Positions 8,273 to 13,357 of a DNA stretch of 48,586 bases are shown here, piece by piece (within the stretch, counting starts at the first letter, position 1; each line of letters opens with the position of its first letter). Origin of the DNA: Deltaproteobacteria bacterium (GTDB lineage Bacteria; Myxococcota_A; UBA9160; UBA4427); the NCBI GenBank assembly GCA_029261835.1, contig JAJDAO010000030.1, forward strand, positions 85,308-133,893, in the 5' to 3' direction. Position numbers and translations under genes: made by a program. The notes beneath the pieces were generated by a model. It was not told where the DNA came from and searched no databases. It saw only the letters and a program-made list of their open reading frames with translations.

Positions 8273-10016
8273 GAGTCTGCGCGGTCGGGAGCACTCGCAG
8301 ACGCTGGCGTCGCCTCAGCGACACCAGTACCAGCACGGCGCCGAGCTGCAGCAGCGCAGCGCTCGGCTCCGGCACGAGCAGCATCGAGTCCTTCAACGTG
8401 AAGCCGTCGGGAAACTTCGTCTCGGATGTGTAGGTCGTCGTTTGGTCGACCGTAATGCAACCGCTCGAGAAGTGAAGTGCAGTGCTGAAGTCGGCATCAG
8501 CCAGATCCGCCCCGAGCAGGTCGACCGCCGCACCGTCCGGCGCCAGCACACAGCTTCCCTGAGCACCGGTGGCGTCCTTCGCGAACTCCGTCGCGGAGAA
8601 GAGCGCGTAGATCAGACTGGCGCCCGCCAGGCTCGCACCGCTGAGATCTGCGTCGCTCAGCGTTGCCGCTCTGAGTTCCGCCGTTGTGAGAGTCGCACCG
8701 CCGAGATCTGCGCTGGTCAGGTTCGCACCGCTGAGATCCGCACTGGTCAGAGTCGCACCGCCGAGATCCGCCCCGGTCAGGTTCGCGGCGCTGAGATCCG
8801 CCTCGGTCAGAGTCGCACCGCTGAGATCCGCCCCAATCAGAGTCGCACCGATGAGATCGACCTTTGTCAGGTCTGCATTCTGCAGGTTGGCCTGGTCGAG
8901 TTTGGCGGCTCGCAGCTGCGATGTGTGCTCGTCGCCGGGCGTGCCGTCGCCGTTCGCGTCATCGTCGTAGAAGTCGGAGTCACTGAAATCGACCCCCGTG
9001 AGATCCCACACGTCGACCGGGTCGAAGGCGTCGTCGACGTCGAAGAGCGGAATCTCCGTGAAATCCACCCTCTGCATCCGGACGCCCGTCAGCGCGGCTC
9101 CGGCAAAGGACACGCACTCCTTGATTTCACCCTCCAGCGGTGTCGTACAGGGAGCGACGAGGCCATCGACCGCCAGCGTGGCATCCGTCAGGACGGCGTC
9201 CTCGAAGCTGGCAACGAAAGTCGTGTCCTCCGCCTCGCTCTTCGACTCGCTGAGGGTGGCGCCCGCGAAATCGGCCTGACTGAGGTCGACACTCGCAAAC
9301 GTGACACCTGCGAGGTTCGCCCCTCGCATCCGCACCGCGAACAGGCTCGTGTCGGCATCGAGCGTCGCGCTCTTCAGCACGGGCCTCGTGAACTCGGCGT
9401 AGTCGAGCGTGGCGCCCTCAAGCTTTGCGCCGGCGAAGGAAACGCACGTCTCGCCATTCGTGGCCTCGGCATCGACGACACAATAATCGGCGCGGGCGGA
9501 AGTGAGGTCGACGTTCCGCAGGTCCGCAGTGTCGACGATGGCAGCCGTCAGATTCGCCTGGCGCAGGTTGGCCGCCGTCGTGGTGGTGAAATCGGCGCCG
9601 GACAGATCGGCGCGCGTGAGGTCCGCCCCGAAGAGGATCGCACCGCTACTGAAGTCGGCTCCCGGGAAGCGACCCTCGCGCAGACTCGCCCAGCTCAGAT
9701 CTGCCCCGCTGAAGCTGGCGGCGTCGCAGGGATCCGCATCGGGATCGCAGGTATCGACCGCGTCGAGTCGGGCGAAGCGCAGATGGGCACGCGAGAAGTC
9801 AGCGCCATAGAGCAACGCGCCGAGGAAGTCCGTCGCCACGAGCGTGGCGTCGGACAAGTCGATGCCGGTCAGGCCCTCGCCCGCGTGGTCGTGGTACGAG
9901 TGGTCTTCCCCGGCATGATTTGGGCCGTCGAACGGTGGATTTGCCGCCTGAGCCGGTAGCGAGACGAGCAGCACGGCCGCGAGCGAGAGAAATCTGGGCC
10001 ATCGAACTTCCTGCAC
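8265..10016 (-). CDS. Secreted pentapeptide-repeat protein with PEP-CTERM anchor
   Basis: 583 residues from a GTG at 10016, chosen because AGGA lies a few bases upstream and a clean signal peptide begins there (FLSLAAVLLVSLPAQA before ANPPF); the frame stays open upstream to 10286 without such features and would run into the IS. The body is made of A(D/N)LSxA-type pentapeptide repeats (ADLSGANLTSADLGGATLT), expected to fold as a right-handed quadrilateral beta-helix. An Asp-rich insert with DDANGDGTPGDE looks like a calcium-binding loop. The C-terminus has VPEPSAA, a hydrophobic stretch and RRRQR, the tripartite PEP-CTERM sorting signal recognised by exosortase. Molecular function is unknown; it is probably displayed on the outer surface or in extracellular polysaccharide. 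Confidence 0.85.
   Translation of the reverse strand: MQEVRWPRFLSLAAVLLVSLPAQAANPPFDGPNHAGEDHSYHDHAGEGLTGIDLSDATLVATDFLGALLYGADFSRAHLRFARLDAVDTCDPDADPCDAASFSGADLSWASLREGRFPGADFSSGAILFGADLTRADLSGADFTTTTAANLRQANLTAAIVDTADLRNVDLTSARADYCVVDAEATNGETCVSFAGAKLEGATLDYAEFTRPVLKSATLDADTSLFAVRMRGANLAGVTFASVDLSQADFAGATLSESKSEAEDTTFVASFEDAVLTDATLAVDGLVAPCTTPLEGEIKECVSFAGAALTGVRMQRVDFTEIPLFDVDDAFDPVDVWDLTGVDFSDSDFYDDDANGDGTPGDEHTSQLRAAKLDQANLQNADLTKVDLIGATLIGADLSGATLTEADLSAANLTGADLGGATLTSADLSGANLTSADLGGATLTTAELRAATLSDADLSGASLAGASLIYALFSATEFAKDATGAQGSCVLAPDGAAVDLLGADLADADFSTALHFSSGCITVDQTTTYTSETKFPDGFTLKDSMLLVPEPSAALLQLGAVLVLVSLRRRQRLRVLPTAQTPR
8641..8880 (-). repeat. 30/60-bp tandem repeats encoding pentapeptide coils
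   Basis: Within the pentapeptide gene the DNA itself is near-identical every 30 bp, and more strongly every 60 bp (units such as GTCGCACCGCTGAGATCCGC on the plus strand). Thirty bp encode two pentapeptides and 60 bp encode one full four-sided coil. The similarity at DNA level points to recent internal duplication. The unit is part of the coding sequence and not a CRISPR array. Confidence 0.8.
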
Positions 10017-10123
10017 GCGCTTCCTCTTCGCTTCCCTGTGGCCCCGACGTCTCGAGGCACACCGACCCGGCTGACGCGCCGGCCAGAGAATCTCGCACAG
10101 ACGGCGATGCGAAGCACGGAGGT

Positions 10124-10149
10124 CCCTGTGCAGGTGGTGTCCTAATTTG
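10124..10149. repeat. Left end of IS1-family element: target duplication plus terminal inverted repeat
   Basis: The direct repeat CCCTGTGCAG (10124-10133) is found again at 12783-12792. The left terminal repeat GGTGGTGTCCTAATTTG (10133-10149) matches the reverse complement of 12767-12783 at 16 of 17 positions. One G is shared between repeat and terminus, so the duplication is 8-10 bp depending on where the end is set. Confidence 0.9.
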
Positions 10150-10209
10150 ACGCCCGCCCCCTCGCTCTCACATCCCGGTACTCTCTGTTCCGCTGGTAGA
10201 AGGCGGGCG

Positions 10210-10497
10210 TCAGTTCCCTTTGTAGCGATGCTCTGCTGCAATCGCAGCTCGCACCGCAGCCCGCGGTGAGTCCACCGGCGGCTCATGCAGCACGGCCGTT
10301 ACCCGGCCGTCCACTTCCCAGGCGTAGCACCTGGAAGCTGTCGGATGCCCGGACAGCTCGAACACCAGCACATCGCCTTCCCAGACGGTCTCGCCCCCGA
10401 ATTGCTCGTGAACGGGGACACGCTCAGCGAGGCTGGGTCTGGCGCCGTGGGTCGCTTGGATCGCCTGGTCGAAAGTGGAGAGCGGTAGCTCGTTCAC
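10210..10497 (-). CDS. Passenger protein of unknown function, 95 residues
   Basis: Not a family I can name. The GTG at 10497 overlaps the stop of the upstream passenger gene as GTGA, so translation is probably coupled. The protein is small and soluble, with no membrane segment. It has a compact central core (ETVWEGDVLVFELSGHP, then CYAWEVDGRVTAVLHEPPV) that looks like a beta-rich barrel or sandwich, and ends in a helical stretch (SPRAAVRAAIAAEHRYK). The spacing from its stop to the left end of the element is about 60 bp. Position between transposon ends and coupling to the next gene suggest a two-gene cargo unit. A toxin/antitoxin or regulator role is conceivable but nothing in the sequence shows it. 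Confidence 0.7.
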   Translation of the reverse strand: MNELPLSTFDQAIQATHGARPSLAERVPVHEQFGGETVWEGDVLVFELSGHPTASRCYAWEVDGRVTAVLHEPPVDSPRAAVRAAIAAEHRYKGN

Positions 10498-11309
10498 GCG
10501 GCCTCGGGGTCGTCGGTGCCCTTGGTCTCTTCGATGGCATCTTCCAGCTTCATGGCCATAAGATCGAGCCACGCCTTCGCGCGATCAAAGCTCCGCTGAC
10601 TGAGCTGGCCGGGCCACTGAATCATCACATCGCCCTCGGGAAGGGTGAACACGTCCTGCTTCATGCCGGGCTTGACCTCCTGGCGGACCGGCAGTTGGAC
10701 CTGGAGTCCTCCTGTGCGGGCCCCCCCATCCTTCTGCTCTTGCTCGTTATCCGTGGTGGATTCGTCTCCATCAGGTTCGGATATGCTACCAGAACTGAGC
10801 AGCCCAGAGAAGGAGAGAGTGCTCTGAAACTCGCGGATGAAGTCGTCCGCGCCGTTCACGGTGAATAGTCGGTCGACCAGCAGGGTGTACCTGAGGTTTT
10901 CGTCTGACGGGAGCTGGCCACCAAACTCCTCCCAGAGTTCGGAATGGATCTTGGGGGCGAGTGCAGCCTCTTGGAGCGCGGCGGCTCGATCCTTCGATCC
11001 CTCGCGCTTATCAAGCAGGATCTTGATGGCCAGGTCGGATAGTCGGATCCTGCGGGAGCTTCCCATCCCCTCTTCGAAGGTCAGGCCGAAGCTCTTGAGC
11101 GCGGCAAGCGCCTGTGCTCCCCCGCTGCTCTTGAGCGAATAGCCCCAGTGGGATAGCACGGTCTGCACAGCAGCCCCGTGTCGGTTCTCCTTGTCGTAGA
11201 GGCCCTGAGCCCGCTCAATGGCGACTTGTAGATCAATGGCAGGGAAGTTCGGGCTCCGCCCCTTCTTCTTCTTCTGCGGTTGCTCGGTCCGGTCGAATGG
11301 CGACGCCAT
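10494..11309 (-). CDS. Passenger protein of unknown function, possible winged-helix N-terminus
   Basis: 271 residues from the ATG at 11309, which has AAAGGAG 8 nt upstream. The N-terminus is lysine-rich (QPQKKKKGRSPNFPAI). Residues about 20-90 (AIERAQGLYDKENRHGAAV, then a loop and RRIRLSDLAIKILLD) have the helix-rich look of a winged-helix DNA-binding domain, though this is by eye only. The middle has a conserved-looking block (ALAPKIHSELWEEFGGQLPSD). An acidic low-complexity linker (SEPDGDESTTDNEQEQKDGG) separates a C-terminal module ending near FDRAKAWLDLMAMKLEDAI. No enzyme motif is visible. It heads the two-gene cargo operon and has a good promoter candidate just upstream. Confidence 0.75.
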   Translation of the reverse strand: MASPFDRTEQPQKKKKGRSPNFPAIDLQVAIERAQGLYDKENRHGAAVQTVLSHWGYSLKSSGGAQALAALKSFGLTFEEGMGSSRRIRLSDLAIKILLDKREGSKDRAAALQEAALAPKIHSELWEEFGGQLPSDENLRYTLLVDRLFTVNGADDFIREFQSTLSFSGLLSSGSISEPDGDESTTDNEQEQKDGGARTGGLQVQLPVRQEVKPGMKQDVFTLPEGDVMIQWPGQLSQRSFDRAKAWLDLMAMKLEDAIEETKGTDDPEAA

Positions 11310-11332
11310 GGCCTTGTCTCCTTTGGAGACCA

Positions 11333-11361
11333 ATAATCTCTCACCTAGATCCATTCGTCAA
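11333..11361 (-). promoter_or_regulatory. Candidate promoter of the passenger operon
   Basis: On the minus strand, TTGACG (11361-11356) and GATTAT (11338-11333) are separated by 17 bp. Transcription would start near 11326, leaving a short leader that contains the AAAGGAG ribosome site of the 271-residue gene. Confidence 0.45.
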
Positions 11362-11397
11362 TCGGAGCTTAGGCTACATCCGGCATTTTTGTCAAAA

Positions 11398-11411
11398 TTA
11401 GTCTTGACTAA
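11398..11411. promoter_or_regulatory. Small palindrome upstream of the passenger promoter
   Basis: TTAGTC-TT-GACTAA is a perfect 6-bp inverted repeat with a 2-bp spacer in an AT-rich patch of an otherwise GC-rich element. It lies about 37 bp upstream of the candidate -35 of the passenger operon. It could be an operator for an element-encoded regulator; this is inference. Confidence 0.3.
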
Positions 11412-11475
11412 GAAAGTCGAACGAGTGATGATGCTGGAGACAAGTGGGAGGCGATGCCATGCGTTTGAGTAGCGG

Positions 11476-11614
11476 GGCCGGCTGAGCGGCCGAAAGGGCG
11501 GCGGCACTTCGGTTTGATGGGACGCGCCGCCGCCCACTTAGCACTTGGGGCGCGGAAGGTTCCCGGGCAGCCCTCTACAAGCCAGTCCGCGGGGTTCGAT
11601 TCTCCGGCGCTCCA
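11476..11614 (+). ncRNA. Structured region ending in a tRNA-like T-arm
   Basis: This lies in the 340-bp gap between the divergent cargo operon and the transposase. Visible pairings are GGCCG/CGGCC (11476-11491), a perfect 10-bp stem GGGCGGCGGC/GCCGCCGCCC (11496-11505 with 11526-11535, 20-nt loop), and CGCGGA/TCCGCG near 11551-11591. The 3' end, CGGGG-TTCGATT-CTCCG followed by GCGCTCCA (11590-11614), is a textbook T-stem/T-loop, acceptor strand and discriminator. The 7 nt GGGACGC at 11519-11525 could pair with the acceptor strand with one mismatch. I could not fold a D-arm or anticodon arm, so I do not call a tRNA. It could be a tRNA-like decoy, a tmRNA-like fragment or a captured tRNA end. 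Strand is taken from the T-arm. Confidence 0.4.
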
Positions 11615-11648
11615 CTCTTTATTGTACCTCACTGATGAGGCATCGGCC

Positions 11649-12467
11649 ATGAACAAGCTAAAGAAAGACAAGCAGAATCAGGTGGTTGCCTCTCTCGTGG
11701 AGGGCTGCTCGATCCGCTCAACCGAGCGCATGACCGGCGTCCACCGCGACACCATCACCCGCCTAATGCTCCGCGTCGGCGATGGCTGCGCCTCCCTCAT
11801 GGACGATGCCCTCCGCGATCTGCACCTTCGCCACGTTCAGATGGATGAGATTTGGTGCTACGTCGGCAAGAAGCAACGCCGGCTGCAGCCGAGCGATGAC
11901 ACAAGCCAACTTGGTGACTTCTGGACGTATGTCGCCATTGATACCGACACGAAGCTCGTTCCGTCTCACCTCGTTGGAAAGCGAGACCGCGCCACCACCC
12001 ACGCCTTCGTGGCTGATGTGGCCTCGCGAATCAACGGTCGCGTGCAGCTCTCCACGGACATGCTCGAAACCTACGTCCAGGCCGTTGAGGATGGCTTCGG
12101 CATCGATCGCGTCGACTACGGTCGGATCGTAAAGCACTACGAAGCGGAGCCCGTCGGCCCGGGTAGGTACTCGCCTCCGCATGTCTCCTCGGTCTCAACA
12201 GATATCGTGATGGGCACTCCTGAGGGCACTTGCACGTCTCATGTTGAGCGTCAAAACTTGAATATGCGCATGTCCATGCGGCGCTTCACCCGGCTCACCA
12301 ATGGCTTCTCGAAGAAGGTTGAGAACCTGCGGGCCGCCGTCGCACTCCACTTCGCCCACTACAACTTCGTGAGAATCCACCGCAGTCTTCGGATTACCCC
12401 AGCGATGGCAGCAGGCGTTACTGATCGCGTCTGGGACCTGCAGGAGCTGGTGGACCGAGCAGCCTAA
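11649..12467 (+). CDS. IS1-family transposase (single ORF)
   Basis: 272-residue DDE transposase. A helix-turn-helix at the N-terminus (SIRSTERMTGVHRDTITRLM) precedes the catalytic core: first Asp in QMDEIWCYVGKKQ, second in STDMLETYV, and Glu in HVERQNLNMRMSMRRFTR followed by NGFSKK. This last block closely parallels the IS1 InsB signature (ERxNLxxRxxxxRxxRxTxxFS). It is read as one frame, unlike classical IS1, which needs a frameshift between insA and insB; single-ORF relatives exist in the family. The ATG at 11649 has GATGAGG 8 nt upstream. The frame is open from 11514, but the upstream part runs through the tRNA-like RNA and has no ribosome site. All catalytic residues look intact. Confidence 0.9.
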   Translation: MNKLKKDKQNQVVASLVEGCSIRSTERMTGVHRDTITRLMLRVGDGCASLMDDALRDLHLRHVQMDEIWCYVGKKQRRLQPSDDTSQLGDFWTYVAIDTDTKLVPSHLVGKRDRATTHAFVADVASRINGRVQLSTDMLETYVQAVEDGFGIDRVDYGRIVKHYEAEPVGPGRYSPPHVSSVSTDIVMGTPEGTCTSHVERQNLNMRMSMRRFTRLTNGFSKKVENLRAAVALHFAHYNFVRIHRSLRITPAMAAGVTDRVWDLQELVDRAA

Positions 12468-12562
12468 GGAGGTTACGGCGTCCGTCGCCAACCCTATCAC
12501 CACCGAAACTCGGCCGGCCCCGATAAGCGGCGGGCAACCGCCCGAGGAAGGAGGTGATTCAG

Positions 12563-12691
12563 ATGGCAAAGCCGAAAACCACATGCCGCCCCGTGCGGAC
12601 TGGTAAGAAGCCGGGGCCGAAGAACGTGCGGGTGAAGCCGCACGTCCGTTCGACCCCAAAGCCTATCAAGCCCAAGTGCAACTGTTCGTAG
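12563..12691 (+). CDS. Basic 42-residue peptide of the IS1-family element
   Basis: A short open frame with an unusually strong ribosome binding site, AAGGAGGTGATTCAG, directly before the ATG. The peptide is Lys/Arg/Pro-rich, starts MAKPKTTCRPVRTGKKPGPK and ends in KPKCNCS. It has three cysteines and almost no hydrophobic residues. It lies 95 bp after the transposase, inside the element. Its charge would suit nucleic-acid binding, for example as a transposition accessory factor, but I know no family for it. The reading frame is short enough to be chance; the near-perfect Shine-Dalgarno is what argues against that. Confidence 0.55.
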   Translation: MAKPKTTCRPVRTGKKPGPKNVRVKPHVRSTPKPIKPKCNCS

Positions 12692-12766
12692 GCGCTAGCT
12701 AGATAGGTACCATCGTTGGCGGCGGGCGCCACCAGCCTTATCGGCAGCATTCTACAAGGAAACCAG

Positions 12767-12792
12767 CAAATTAGGACACTACCCCTGTGCAG
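12767..12792. repeat. Right end of IS1-family element: terminal inverted repeat plus target duplication
   Basis: CAAATTAGGACACTACC (12767-12783) is the inverted copy of the left terminus with one mismatch, followed by the second copy of CCCTGTGCAG (12783-12792). Together with the left end this defines the element precisely. A small hairpin TGGCG/CGCCA (12717-12731) lies just inside. Confidence 0.9.
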
Positions 12793-12826
12793 CGGTGAAG
12801 ATCGCCGGTGCGAGGCTCGCGGGGCC

Positions 12827-13186
12827 TCAGAGCGAGCGCAGCGAAAAGGCGATACCGGCCAGCAGCGTCAGCATCAGGATCTGCCGCACCGGGTCGGAGT
12901 AGCTGAGCGGCGGGAAGGCCGCCGCCCGCGTCTCGCGCTCGTGGCTCTTCGCTTTGCCGAGCTCCAGCCAGCCCAGATCCAGCCAGACGGGCTCCGCGCG
13001 CTGCCAGCTCGGGCCATGCGGCGCATCGCTTCGCCCGACGCCCACCACCGGATCGTCGCCCGAGGGATGCCGGACGTCGGCAGCCACGGGAAGCGCGGTC
13101 CACGAGAGCAGCGCTATCAGCAGGCACAGCCGGTAGAGGCCACGCAGTTTGCTCGAATTGCTCGACTCGCTCGACCTACTCCACAC
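12827..13186 (-). CDS. Small secreted or membrane-anchored protein, unknown
   Basis: 119 residues from a GTG at 13186, preceded by GGAGG at a 6-nt spacing; longer in-frame starts up to 13276 lack a ribosome site. The N-terminus reads as a signal peptide (LYRLCLLIALLSWTALPVAA before DVRHP). The C-terminus has a hydrophobic stretch (VRQILMLTLLAGIAFSL) ending in RSL, which may anchor the protein in the membrane. There is no PEP motif. The gene shares orientation with the pentapeptide-repeat gene. Without the IS the two would lie about 160 bp apart, so they may once have been a transcription unit. I do not recognise a family. Confidence 0.55.
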   Translation of the reverse strand: MWSRSSESSNSSKLRGLYRLCLLIALLSWTALPVAADVRHPSGDDPVVGVGRSDAPHGPSWQRAEPVWLDLGWLELGKAKSHERETRAAAFPPLSYSDPVRQILMLTLLAGIAFSLRSL

Positions 13187-13291
13187 GGGGCGCCTCCCAC
13201 TGCTCGGGGCCATCGCTCCCGTGATGGCTCCCTGTCGAGCGTATGTGCCACGCGGCCCTCCACGGGTTTCCGACAAATTGTGCGTTCGTGT

Positions 13292-13313
13292 CGGCCAAGC
13301 GCGAAATTGGCCG
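13292..13313 (-). terminator. Hairpin downstream of leuA
   Basis: CGGCCAA (13292-13298) and TTGGCCG (13307-13313) form a 7-bp stem with an 8-nt loop 45 bp after the leuA stop. No U-tract follows on the minus strand, so it is only a weak terminator candidate. Confidence 0.3.
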
Positions 13314-13357
13314 GCCGAAGATCCGCCTCGCCGACGGTAGGGCTCGTGAGATGGCCG

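Larger units (their letters stand above)
10133..12783. mobile_element. Complete 2.65-kb IS1-family element with passenger genes
   Basis: Bounded by 17-bp terminal inverted repeats GGT(G/A)GTGTCCTAATTTG, with 8 bp (CCTGTGCA), up to 10 bp, duplicated at the target. The GGT tip, duplication length and transposase motifs all fit the IS1 family. Inside are two overlapping minus-strand genes of unknown function, a 340-bp divergent region with RNA-like structure, the transposase and a 42-residue basic ORF. Typical IS1 members are about 0.7-1.2 kb, so roughly 1.5 kb is extra cargo. It is inserted about 110 bp upstream of the pentapeptide-repeat gene and separates it from a small secreted-protein gene. 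Intact ends and open frames suggest a recent and possibly active insertion. Confidence 0.88.

Noticed and set aside
8641..8880. Possible CRISPR array from regularly spaced repeats
   Set aside because: Repeat and spacer are not distinct; the 30/60-bp period is in frame and encodes pentapeptides, and no cas genes are present.
8442..9959. 505-codon plus-strand frame with RSRTAEIRPGQVR-type repeats
   Set aside because: It is the antisense of the pentapeptide repeats; the periodicity comes from the real gene, which has a signal peptide and PEP-CTERM tail.
11519..11614. Complete tRNA gene ending in GCGCTCCA
   Set aside because: T-arm and acceptor strand look right, but no D-arm or anticodon stem could be formed and the 5' acceptor has a mismatch. 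Kept only as a tRNA-like region.
11514..11648. Longer transposase start 45 codons upstream
   Set aside because: The extension runs through the structured tRNA-like region and has no ribosome site; the ATG at 11649 has GATGAGG and a family-like N-terminus.
13187..13276. Longer start (TTG 13276 or ATG 13213) for the small secreted protein
   Set aside because: Neither has a good ribosome site; the GTG at 13186 has GGAGG at 6 nt and gives a normal signal peptide.
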